Assembly: GCA_023429995.1 (NCBI GenBank)
Contig: JAEZCE010000053.1
Location: 1 to 35,835 of the forward strand
Source: Bacillota bacterium
GTDB lineage: Bacteria; Bacillota; UBA4882; UBA8346
Direction: 5' to 3'
DNA: 35,835 nt
The position numbers and the translations under genes are program-made. The notes under the pieces were generated by a model, which ran no database searches, was not told the origin of the DNA, and saw only the letters and a list, made by a program, of their open reading frames with translations. Shown piece after piece: positions 8,725 through 16,353 of this stretch (positions within the stretch are counted from its first letter, which is position 1; every line of letters starts with the position of its first letter).

Positions 8725-10251
8725 GTGTATAAAGGCTCCCGCAAAAAAAGAATGGCCGCTTTGGAAAATTCTCCAGAAAACGATTTCTTAACCGGCTCCC
8801 TGGAGCAAAATGTGGCGCTCTTTCGGGAAATGTTTCAAAATGATGACTTGGTCATCTACAGGCATTTTGAAAACCAGCAAGACCCTTTCATAAAATGTTG
8901 CGCCATTTTTGTCGAAGGAATGGTCAACCAGGAGATCATAAACGAAAACATCATTTGGCCGGTTATCAGCAATACCCTGCCGGGTAAAAGTCTGTGCTCG
9001 ATGGATGTTTTGCAAAATCGAGTGATTATGGCCCATGATGTCCAAAAGACTGCCGATCTGAAAAAAATAGTCGAGGCCCTCTCTACCGGCAACACCATAC
9101 TACTGTTGGACGGCACCGGAGAAGCATTGATAATCGGCTCCCAGGGATGGAAAACACGTTCCATAAGCGAACCGGAAAATGAAAAATCGTTGCGTGGACC
9201 GAAGGAAGGCTTCACCGAATCATTAATGATGAACCTCTCCATGGTAAGGCGGATACTGAATACCCATCACAAAACCAAATTTAAATTCAAGGTCTTGGGA
9301 GTCCGGGTGCATAGCAAGGCCTGTATTTGTTATATTGAAGGATTAGCCAATCCCTTAATCCTTGCCGAATTGGAAAAACGCCTTGACCAAATCGGGCTTG
9401 ACGGGATTTTAGGCAGCAACTATATCACCGAATTAATCAAAGACGCCCCCTTCTCGCCTTTTAAAACCATCGGCAACACGGAACGACCCGATGTTGTGGC
9501 TGGAAAACTGCTGGAAGGACGGATCGCCCTTCTTCTGGACGGAAGTCCCGCCGCGCTCACATTACCTCATATCTTTATCGAGTATTTTCAGTCCAACGAT
9601 GATTATTTTATTAATTACTTTTTTTCCTCCATCAGCAGGCTGATCCGAATCGCCTCATTTATCTTCACCATCAGCGTTCCCGCTATTTACCTGGCTCTCA
9701 CCGATTTTCATCAAGAAATCCTTTCCACACCCCTCTTATTAAGTATTTCTTCAGCCAGGCAGGGTATAGCCTTTCCAAACATCATCGAATTGCTTATCCT
9801 GGGATTTGCATTTGAAATCATCCGGGAAGCGGGAAACCGGATGCCTACCACCATCGGACAAGCTTTGAGTATTGTGGGAGCGCTCATCTTGGGTCAGGCA
9901 GCCGTGGAAGCCCGGATAGTCAGCGCCCCCATGGTGATCGTCACCGGATTAACCGCAGTCACCGGATTGATGATCCCCAATCTGAGCGGGGCCATTATTT
10001 TGCTGCGTTTTATTTTTGTCATTCTGACTACCCTGATTGGTTTTTACGGCTATGTTTTCGGTATCGTCGGGATGTTAATCCATTTATTCGCAATCCGTTC
10101 CTTCGGGGTACCCTATATGACCCCTTTGAATTCACTGAACCTGCAAGAAATTAAAGATACCGTCATCCGGGCTCCGTGGTGGTATATGGAAAAACGCCCC
10201 AGATTTATCGGCGTGATGAACCGCATCCGCCAGTCATCGAAAGAACGCTGA
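8725..10251 (+). CDS. gerA: Spore germination receptor subunit A (GerA family)
   Basis: This 508-residue protein is the A subunit of a germinant receptor, an inner spore membrane complex of A, B and C subunits that responds to small nutrients. The first 280 residues are soluble; the C-terminal half carries membrane segments starting near SISRLIRIASFIFTISVPAI and the family signature EAGNRMPTTIGQALSIVGA followed by LILGQAAVEA. Length matches the family (about 480-530). The GTG start at 8725 is chosen because AGGTGA precedes it, while the ATG at 8752 has no ribosome binding site. It ends 28 bases before gerC. Unlike the usual A-B-C order, no B gene follows; gerB lies downstream on the opposite strand. 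Confidence 0.93.
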   Translation: MYKGSRKKRMAALENSPENDFLTGSLEQNVALFREMFQNDDLVIYRHFENQQDPFIKCCAIFVEGMVNQEIINENIIWPVISNTLPGKSLCSMDVLQNRVIMAHDVQKTADLKKIVEALSTGNTILLLDGTGEALIIGSQGWKTRSISEPENEKSLRGPKEGFTESLMMNLSMVRRILNTHHKTKFKFKVLGVRVHSKACICYIEGLANPLILAELEKRLDQIGLDGILGSNYITELIKDAPFSPFKTIGNTERPDVVAGKLLEGRIALLLDGSPAALTLPHIFIEYFQSNDDYFINYFFSSISRLIRIASFIFTISVPAIYLALTDFHQEILSTPLLLSISSARQGIAFPNIIELLILGFAFEIIREAGNRMPTTIGQALSIVGALILGQAAVEARIVSAPMVIVTGLTAVTGLMIPNLSGAIILLRFIFVILTTLIGFYGYVFGIVGMLIHLFAIRSFGVPYMTPLNSLNLQEIKDTVIRAPWWYMEKRPRFIGVMNRIRQSSKER

Positions 10252-10279
10252 TCAAGGAGTGCGTTGCCGGGAGAAACCA

Positions 10280-11446
10280 ATGCCTATCAAAATGAACATT
10301 TTTATATTGATACTGCTACTCATGATGACCGTTTTCATCACCGGATGCTGGGATTATAAAGAAATCGACGACCAAATCATTATTTCCGGTGTAGCCGCCG
10401 ATTATGATCAAGAGAACAAGGAAATCCTTCTCACGGCGGAAATTACCTTGCCGACTTCTTCGGGAAAAGATAGCAACTTTAGTTCCAAGACTTATCAAGG
10501 CAAAGGCCGGAGCGTGCTGGATGCCGTCGCCGATTTGCGGTCAAAAGCAGGCCGAAAATTATTGTGGAGCCATATGAAAGTGCTTATTTTCAGCGAAGAC
10601 TTTATGGATCAACGAAAATTATTCATCGGCATCATGGACTGGATAAAGAGGAATCATGAAGTACGAGATACCATATGGCTGATTGTATCGAAGGAAAAAA
10701 CCGCCGGGGAAATTTTCTTACAATCAAACCCCCAGACTCAAAAAATCATCTCCGCGTATTTGGATGGACTTCTTTCGCCCCAAAAATCGGAAACTTTCTT
10801 AAGCGTTCCTTTCTCCAAGTTTATCGGCGACCTGCAGTCGTTAAGCACGAGCGCCGCGCTGCCCATGGTGGGTCTTGAAAATTCCAGTAACGGAACATTA
10901 CCCTTGATTGAGGGAACGGCTTTATTCAAACAGACAAAAGAGATCGGCCGCCTTGACGGCAAACAGACCCGAACCCTTTTATTGTTGATGAACCGGCTGA
11001 AACAGGCCGTATTTGCTCCGGAGCCTTCCGATGTCAAAAGGGTCAAAGGCGTGTCCCTGCAAATGGATAACTCCCAAACCACCATTAAACCGGTTATCGG
11101 CCCCAAAGGTTTAATCATGATGATTCATATTAAAATAGAAGCCGAAATTGGCGAGGTCGACGGAGAGCAGGACGTGTTCAAAACCAATAAAATGAAGGAG
11201 TTGGTCCTTGCATGGCAAGAAATAATCGAGGGTCGAATCAAGGAATTCCTACAAATACTTCAAAAAGACTACCAATGCGATGCCATTGGCTTTGGAAACA
11301 AAGTAGAAGCCAATTTGCCAAACCTATGGAAGAAAATTGAAAGCCGCTGGCTAACCGAATATGCCAAGACTCCAATCAAAATCCGGTTAAAGTTGGCAGT
11401 GTCCGGCAGCCAGGAAAGCATGAAAGTAACGAAAGTAGGGATATAG
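10280..11446 (+). CDS. gerC: Spore germination lipoprotein, receptor subunit C (Ger(x)C family)
   Basis: The C subunit of GerA-type receptors, a lipoprotein held at the outer face of the inner spore membrane. The N-terminus is a hydrophobic signal ending FITGC, with the lipidated Cys at residue 23, directly followed by WDYKEID, the standard Ger(x)C opening (family: GCWDxxEI). The total of 388 residues is normal. The ATG at 10280 is preferred because GGGAGA precedes it by about 6 bases and it gives a proper signal peptide; an in-frame GTG at 10259 would add seven residues (395). It follows gerA closely and the next gene starts two bases after its stop, so the three form one transcription unit. 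Confidence 0.92.
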   Translation: MPIKMNIFILILLLMMTVFITGCWDYKEIDDQIIISGVAADYDQENKEILLTAEITLPTSSGKDSNFSSKTYQGKGRSVLDAVADLRSKAGRKLLWSHMKVLIFSEDFMDQRKLFIGIMDWIKRNHEVRDTIWLIVSKEKTAGEIFLQSNPQTQKIISAYLDGLLSPQKSETFLSVPFSKFIGDLQSLSTSAALPMVGLENSSNGTLPLIEGTALFKQTKEIGRLDGKQTRTLLLLMNRLKQAVFAPEPSDVKRVKGVSLQMDNSQTTIKPVIGPKGLIMMIHIKIEAEIGEVDGEQDVFKTNKMKELVLAWQEIIEGRIKEFLQILQKDYQCDAIGFGNKVEANLPNLWKKIESRWLTEYAKTPIKIRLKLAVSGSQESMKVTKVGI

Positions 11447-11447
11447 C

Positions 11448-11681
11448 ATGATTTTACTGATCATAGCGCCCTTGGCAATCATTGGATATATGGAAATGAC
11501 GCCTATGATAAAACAAGCCCGGATCAAGGCCTTGATATTGTATTGCAGTATTTTCTTGCCGGCATTCCTTCTTTGCCTGCTACTAACCATGAATATCAAA
11601 CTACCCAGTCCGGCTTCAGGGTTGGATAAGTTAATGAAAATCCTATTTAAATCTTTTTCTTTCTTATTTCCGCAACAATAA
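11448..11681 (+). CDS. Small two-TM membrane protein of the germination operon (D-subunit-like)
   Basis: A 77-residue protein beginning one base after the gerC stop codon. It shows two hydrophobic segments (about residues 2-14 and 27-46) separated by a short basic loop, and a basic C-terminal tail. Some Bacillus ger operons carry an extra small two-TM gene, called the D subunit, that modulates receptor activity; size, topology and position match that description, but sequence homology was not tested. Ribosome binding is by AGGG in the gerC tail. Its last 35 bases overlap the 3' end of the convergent gerB gene, which is unusual and would make the two messages complementary at their ends. Confidence 0.6.
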   Translation: MILLIIAPLAIIGYMEMTPMIKQARIKALILYCSIFLPAFLLCLLLTMNIKLPSPASGLDKLMKILFKSFSFLFPQQ

Positions 11682-12729
11682 AAGTCATAATTGGAATTAA
11701 AATAAGATAAGGGATCGAGTAAGGCACCAGATCGTTTTTTAACCAGGCGGTGTAATCGAGGGTGCCTTCATAGAAAAAAAGCGAGGCGCAAAAAATCAGC
11801 AGCCCGACAGGAGTAACGATGAACTTGTAATCGTCTCCGAATCCGAAGGTTCTGGCAATCGCTTTACAGCACACCAAAAAATAAACATTGGTTTTTACAA
11901 GAGCGCCCAAGATAAAGACAATGGATAAAATGAGCTCGAAACCATGGACATAAGCGCCGAATATGATTCTGGAAGCTGAGATGTAAGTGGGATAATAAAC
12001 ATCGGAAGCCAGATTGATTCCCAACACCATGACGTTGGTTACAGATATGGTGAAAAGCACCAACGCTCCGATGGTGGGACCGATCAACAATACTTTATAA
12101 GAGGATTTGGGGGTGCTGAATCTCTTAAAAAAGGCGGTGAATACTACGATTTCTCCTAATGGAAAAACAAAAGTCGACAGGGAACCGTACAATATGTGGC
12201 CGAATTTCTCCTGGAATGGCGGCAGCAAATTATCAAAATTCATCTGGGGATACAGCGCGATAATCATAATGGTAATGGAAAATAAAGCGGGGAAAAAGAA
12301 AAATGTTGCCAAGTTACTGATGTTTTCCACACCCTCCTTTACCATCCACACACATATCCAGGTGATAAAGATATCCAGAACGATTTTGGGCGTGTTCGGT
12401 AAAGCCGTTACTCTGATGAAATGAATCAGAAAGGTATTAATTAACACCACGACATAAAAAGCGGCGAACATATATATAGTAATGATTACCTTTGAAAACG
12501 CTTTTCCGAAACATTTTTCAAAAATTTGAAAAAAATCCAGTTCGGGAAAGAGATATTTTATTCTGGCGATCATCAGGGCCATCAGCATTGCCATCAAATA
12601 AGAGATTATAATGCTTAACCAGAGATCTTTTTTGGCTTCCAAAGCCATGATTACCATGGAAGAGGTTCCGATGGTATAAAGAACGATGACGGCAATCCTT
12701 TGTTTATCGCTAACCTTCTCTTGAAACAA
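11647..12729 (-). CDS. gerB: Spore germination receptor subunit B (GerAB/APC-type permease)
   Basis: An integral membrane protein with about ten hydrophobic segments, belonging to the spore-germination permease branch of the APC transporter superfamily, which forms the ligand-sensing B subunit of germinant receptors. Recognisable parts are the first helix after VSDKQR (IAVIVLYTIGTSSMV), a KEGVENISNLATFFF segment and the FPLGEIVVFTAFF region. The frame is open back to a TTG at 12792 (381 residues), but no ribosome binding site precedes it; the TTG at 12729, with GGAG seven bases upstream, gives 360 residues, normal for the family, and starts just before the first helix. The gene faces gerA-gerC-small gene instead of lying between them, and overlaps the small gene by 35 bases. 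Confidence 0.88.
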   Translation of the reverse strand: MFQEKVSDKQRIAVIVLYTIGTSSMVIMALEAKKDLWLSIIISYLMAMLMALMIARIKYLFPELDFFQIFEKCFGKAFSKVIITIYMFAAFYVVVLINTFLIHFIRVTALPNTPKIVLDIFITWICVWMVKEGVENISNLATFFFFPALFSITIMIIALYPQMNFDNLLPPFQEKFGHILYGSLSTFVFPLGEIVVFTAFFKRFSTPKSSYKVLLIGPTIGALVLFTISVTNVMVLGINLASDVYYPTYISASRIIFGAYVHGFELILSIVFILGALVKTNVYFLVCCKAIARTFGFGDDYKFIVTPVGLLIFCASLFFYEGTLDYTAWLKNDLVPYSIPYLILIPIMTFIVAEIRKKKI

Positions 12730-12811
12730 CAGCTTTCTCCGGAAATTTTTAAAGTTATTTTTTCCTTTTAAAACGATATTATTCCAAGACAAAGCCGATA
12801 AATATTATATT

Positions 12812-13549
12812 TTATCCGGGACTATTCCCCGAATCATTCGGAATCATCCTTCGCCCACCGACGTAACGGCTAACATAATAACTATCCTTCAAAGTGCTGA
12901 TGCGTACGGTCCCAAAACCGGAAGCCGCGTGAATAAACAGATTGTTTCCCAAATAAATCCCGACATGATTGACTGCTTTTGAACCTAAAGTCTTGAAAAA
13001 CACCAAATCGCCGGGAATCAAATCATTCCTGGAAGGTACATCCAAGCCCATCATCATTTGCCGGCTGGCTTCATGGGGCAATTGAATTCCGAATTTCCCG
13101 AGGACAAACATGGTAAATCCAGAACAATCAAAACCCCGTAACGAAGCGCCTCCGTAAACATAGGAAATACCGATTAAACTTTGGGCATAATCTAAAATTT
13201 TACCGATAAAAAGAGAGTGAAGACCGGGTTTCCAATCGATATCCGGCGGACTATTCTCCGCCGGAATATTGTCCGGCTCCATTTTTATTTCTACAAACTG
13301 TTGATGAACCCATCCGGTTTGCGCATCGGCCAACTGAACTTTCAGCCACTCGCCGGTTTGGTCAAACACATTGACCGCTTCACCCTGTTGCAACCTGCAA
13401 ACAATATCGGTGTCAAGTCCCGGACCGCTGCGGACATTGACGTTATTCCCAGTGATAATGCTGGATTGCAATGTTGCGCCATAAGTTACCTGAATGGTTA
13501 CAAATAAGCCTATTAAAACGGATAACAAACATAATAGCCGAAGTTTCAT
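12812..13549 (-). CDS. Secreted NlpC/P60 endopeptidase with SH3b domain
   Basis: A cell-wall hydrolase of the C40 cysteine peptidase family, which cuts D-gamma-Glu-diamino acid bonds in peptidoglycan stems. Numbered from ATG 13549: signal peptide (1-24, ending VTYG), bacterial SH3 domain (about 30-90, with NVNVRSGPG and GWVHQQFV), and an NlpC/P60 domain (about 115-235). The catalytic set is visible: Cys142 in FDCSGF, His195 in NHVGIY and His207 in FIHAA. The start is uncertain: an in-frame ATG at 13597 adds 16 residues before the signal peptide, and neither start has a strong ribosome binding site. It lies upstream of gerB in the same direction with an 82-base gap, so the pair may be cotranscribed and the enzyme may act in germination or sporulation (inference). 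Confidence 0.88.
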   Translation of the reverse strand: MKLRLLCLLSVLIGLFVTIQVTYGATLQSSIITGNNVNVRSGPGLDTDIVCRLQQGEAVNVFDQTGEWLKVQLADAQTGWVHQQFVEIKMEPDNIPAENSPPDIDWKPGLHSLFIGKILDYAQSLIGISYVYGGASLRGFDCSGFTMFVLGKFGIQLPHEASRQMMMGLDVPSRNDLIPGDLVFFKTLGSKAVNHVGIYLGNNLFIHAASGFGTVRISTLKDSYYVSRYVGGRRMIPNDSGNSPG

Positions 13550-13682
13550 TTCCCTGTGAAATTCCTTTTTTTCAATGATAAATGATGCAAAATCCATCTT
13601 TTTAATTCTCGGCTATTTTTCCGAAATTTTCAAGGGGAAATATTTAAAATTACTCTGCCATAATCTTACAAAATGTAAGTTC

Positions 13683-14702
13683 TTACCATCGCTCGGGTTT
13701 GTAACCGGGAGCCAGATAGCGGTTGTGATTTTTAGTCAGGCTTTTCTCGAAGAAGCTTCGAAAAACCGGGATTTGTTCCAATAAGAAAATGAATCGGTCG
13801 ATGACCGTAAATTGCAGCCATAAAAGCGCCAAGAGCGCTATCCCGAATGATGCAATCCAACCGATGATCTGAAAAGCTCCAGGCAACATTGAGGCAGTAT
13901 ATCCGGCGATCCGGAAACAGGCTCCAACCCCGGCAAACAGGATTACAAAGTGGATAATCAACTTCGGCATGGAAACTTGGATGGCCTTTTGAGGGCAAAT
14001 ATTGATACACCGGGCGCAGTCTTCACAGTTAAATTTCCAATGCGGCTTTTTACTAATAACCCCGGCCATCTTAATGGTGTGTACGGGGCATGTTTGTGCG
14101 CATAAACCGCAACGGTTACAATGGGAATCGACGATATAAGCTTTTCCCAAAAAGCGTCTGCCGAAAAAGCCGAAGGAAAGCGCTGCGAAACGCGTGACAA
14201 AACTGCCGGCCTTTTCTTTCGAAATCAATCTCCGCTCTTCCTTGTGAAAACGCTCCGCAAAATCGAGAGCCATACGATCGCCGTCCGCCAATATTTCTTT
14301 AGCCTCGCCGGCAGTAGGAGGGTTGGTCATTTGAGACCAGTTATTAGGATATACGGCCCCTCCGCTTAAAAATACATCAAAGCCTTTTTTCCCAAGCAAC
14401 TGTTCTATCTTACCAATGGCCTGACCCGGGTCACCGGCATAGACGGCTAATACGGCCGCCTTCTTCCTCTGACCCACGGGTAAACGGCGCAAATATTTTT
14501 TTACAAGTAGCGGGGCAGACCAACTCAGCGTTGGGAAGGCAAAGATATTAAAATCCCCATTCGCAGTATGGGCCGGCTCCAGACCGGTAATGGCAAACTG
14601 TTGCACTTCATAACCATTCTTTTGCAAATCCTCTGTGATTACATCCACGGCCCGCTTGGTATTACCGGTTCCACTAAAATAATGAATACAGACTGTCGTC
14701 AT
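13683..14702 (-). CDS. EFR1-type flavodoxin/ferredoxin fusion protein with membrane tail
   Basis: A 339-residue redox protein. The N-terminal part is flavodoxin-like (IHYFSGTGNTKRAV phosphate-binding loop for FMN). The middle has two [4Fe-4S] ferredoxin motifs, CNRCGLCAQTCP and CEDCARCINICP. The C-terminal part has two hydrophobic segments, so it is probably membrane-bound. This combination matches EFR1-family flavodoxin-ferredoxin proteins, likely moving electrons between flavin, Fe-S clusters and a membrane partner. The ATG at 14702 is chosen because GAGGTGG lies 5 bases upstream; the frame extends 12 codons further without support. It is the last gene of the padR operon, 43 bases after the membrane 4Fe-4S gene, which may be its electron partner. 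The physiological donor and acceptor cannot be inferred. Confidence 0.88.
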   Translation of the reverse strand: MTTVCIHYFSGTGNTKRAVDVITEDLQKNGYEVQQFAITGLEPAHTANGDFNIFAFPTLSWSAPLLVKKYLRRLPVGQRKKAAVLAVYAGDPGQAIGKIEQLLGKKGFDVFLSGGAVYPNNWSQMTNPPTAGEAKEILADGDRMALDFAERFHKEERRLISKEKAGSFVTRFAALSFGFFGRRFLGKAYIVDSHCNRCGLCAQTCPVHTIKMAGVISKKPHWKFNCEDCARCINICPQKAIQVSMPKLIIHFVILFAGVGACFRIAGYTASMLPGAFQIIGWIASFGIALLALLWLQFTVIDRFIFLLEQIPVFRSFFEKSLTKNHNRYLAPGYKPERW

Positions 14703-14745
14703 AAAAACCACCTCTTCATCAGATTTGAATTTTCCCATTCGTTAA

Positions 14746-15483
14746 TTATTTTTTATGAAACACAAACCGATATTTAATTACCCCTTTTACGCATGAATCA
14801 ATACACTCGCCACATAATATGCATTCTGAATCATTCAATCTTTCTTGTTGCACCATTTCCAAAACATCCAGGCTCATAGGGCATTTTTGACTGCAAAGTC
14901 TGCAATGAACGCATTTTTCTTTATTGGATTCCAAATGAAGCGATGGGTATTGCAATTTGTTTTTTATGGCATTACCAATCACCATAAACGGAGCCATCCA
15001 GCAAATATAATGGCAAGCCGACCGTTTTCCGAATCGTAACGAAAGAATGACAAATAGAGCAACCACTGCCAAGTACGGAATATAACTCCATAACCCGCTT
15101 ACCGATATGCCATGGTCTGTCGCGAAAAGCATATCAATCTTTTTAATACCTCCCGCCGCGATAAAGAGCGAAGTGATCGAAATTAACCAGGGTAGCCAAA
15201 TCACATATTTGATTAAATTGCGCCAGCCACCTTTGGCTGCTTTTCCCGATACCATACTGCAGCAATCCTGCAATCCCCCGGCCGGACATACCCACCCGCA
15301 AAAAGCGCGGCCCCAAAAAAGAGAAAAAATCAATAAAACTCCAAACATCATAAAGCTGCCGGAGGCAATCCCTTTCAACCCGGCGATAATAATTAAATAG
15401 GGTGATAAATAAAATATTGTGATTGGAAATAATAGAAATGAAATAAATAGGATACTCTTCCGTACTTGTTGTCTTTTTGTCAT
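14746..15483 (-). CDS. Membrane-bound 4Fe-4S protein (NapH/CcoG-like)
   Basis: This 245-residue protein has about five membrane segments and the cysteine patterns of the NapH/NosR/CcoG group: FWGRAFCGWVCPAGGLQD near the second helix, a second CHYICWMAP loop, then two C-terminal [4Fe-4S] motifs, CVHCRLCSQKCP and CILCGECIDSC. These proteins pass electrons across or along the membrane to soluble redox partners. The ATG at 15483 has AGGAG at the proper distance, and the site overlaps the padR stop codon, so translation is probably coupled. The downstream flavodoxin/ferredoxin protein is the natural partner. The second ferredoxin motif ends in C-V rather than the usual C-P. Confidence 0.88.
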   Translation of the reverse strand: MTKRQQVRKSILFISFLLFPITIFYLSPYLIIIAGLKGIASGSFMMFGVLLIFSLFWGRAFCGWVCPAGGLQDCCSMVSGKAAKGGWRNLIKYVIWLPWLISITSLFIAAGGIKKIDMLFATDHGISVSGLWSYIPYLAVVALFVILSLRFGKRSACHYICWMAPFMVIGNAIKNKLQYPSLHLESNKEKCVHCRLCSQKCPMSLDVLEMVQQERLNDSECILCGECIDSCVKGVIKYRFVFHKK

Positions 15484-15489
15484 GGAATC

Positions 15490-16008
15490 TTACTCCTGAA
15501 ATTTCGTTAATTCTTTCAGCAAATCATTGGACCAAGTAATAATAAACTGATAATAATGAATCCCGTAAATCAAAGTCGAATATTGAAACAGGTCGGCTTT
15601 TGCTTTTATTTTTGACTGGGATTCCTTCAAATTCGTCAAAACCGACTCGACTTCCGAGATTAACGATTGTAATTCTTGCATTGCCCGCTCTTTCGGTAAA
15701 AAACCCAAAAAAAACACTTTTACCAGATGATCCAGTCTGGTCTTGGCGAACTCAATCGGTTGCTCCAACCAGTTACGAAAACATATTTCCCCGGTATCGG
15801 TAATGGAATATAGTTTTTTATATTTTCCGCAATCCACCACTTCCCGTGAACTAATTTGCCCTTTGGTCTCCAATCTTTTTAAAGCGGGATAAATACTTCC
15901 AAAGCTGGCATCGAAAAAGTTTGATGTACTCTTGGCCATATATGCCTTTAAGTCATAACCGCTCATTTCCCTGCTCATCAAAAAACCTAAAATAATATAT
16001 TCCAACAT
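15490..16008 (-). CDS. PadR-family transcriptional regulator
   Basis: A 172-residue DNA-binding protein. The N-terminal winged helix has the PadR hallmarks MLEYIILGFL, MSGYDLKAYM, GSIYPALKRLETKG and YSITDTGE; the C-terminal part is the helical dimerisation region (AphA/VirR-like subgroup). The frame begins at 16020, but the ATG at 16008 is preferred: it has GAGG six bases upstream and gives the family-typical MLEY start. PadR proteins usually repress their own operon in response to a ligand. Here the gene leads a three-gene operon with two Fe-S redox proteins, and palindromes flank its promoter, so it probably controls redox gene expression and itself. Confidence 0.9.
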   Translation of the reverse strand: MLEYIILGFLMSREMSGYDLKAYMAKSTSNFFDASFGSIYPALKRLETKGQISSREVVDCGKYKKLYSITDTGEICFRNWLEQPIEFAKTRLDHLVKVFFLGFLPKERAMQELQSLISEVESVLTNLKESQSKIKAKADLFQYSTLIYGIHYYQFIITWSNDLLKELTKFQE

Positions 16009-16033
16009 CCGCTGCCTCATGAAATATTTAATT

Positions 16034-16093
16034 TATATCGAATCGATATATAAAGTATAGCTATATACTAGCTTGATATTTTTTACTTGTCAA
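16034..16093 (-). promoter_or_regulatory. padR operon promoter with overlapping palindromic operators
   Basis: On the minus strand TTGACA (16093-16088), 17 bases, TAGTAT (16070-16065): a near-perfect sigma-A promoter. Just downstream lie TATAGCTATA (16057-16066, a perfect 10-base palindrome) and TATATCGATTCGATATA (16034-16050, perfect 8-base arms around one base). Their position over the start of transcription suits a repressor, most likely PadR itself. The rest of the gap up to 16353 (16094-16353) shows no clear promoter for the plus-strand gene and no other feature. Confidence 0.65.
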
Positions 16094-16353
16094 GCAAATT
16101 AATCGTGATTATTCTCATTTTTTATGAAATATTAGTCGATATCTTAAGAAGAGCTATTTTTATAATGATTTATCCTTAGCATTGCCCTTACCCGTTTTAA
16201 AGACCGGATTTCAACATTGCCAGGTATTTCCCCAAAAATTTGAAGGAATTCGCTATATTTGGCACAAATCTATTAAGGCATCGATCGTTAAGGTGAATTT
16301 AGATTTTCTACTCATTCTTTAGATTTCCACGAAAAACCGGAGGATAAAAATAG

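Noticed and set aside
10259..10279. GTG at 10259 as the gerC start
   Set aside because: It would add MRCREKP before the signal peptide; the ATG at 10280 has GGGAGA in front. The GTG cannot be fully excluded.
12730..12792. TTG at 12792 as the gerB start
   Set aside because: No ribosome binding site; the TTG at 12729 has GGAG at proper distance and gives a normal family length.
13660..13682. CTTACA/TGTAAG hairpin after the flavodoxin-ferredoxin gene as a terminator
   Set aside because: Short stem without a T run on the minus strand.
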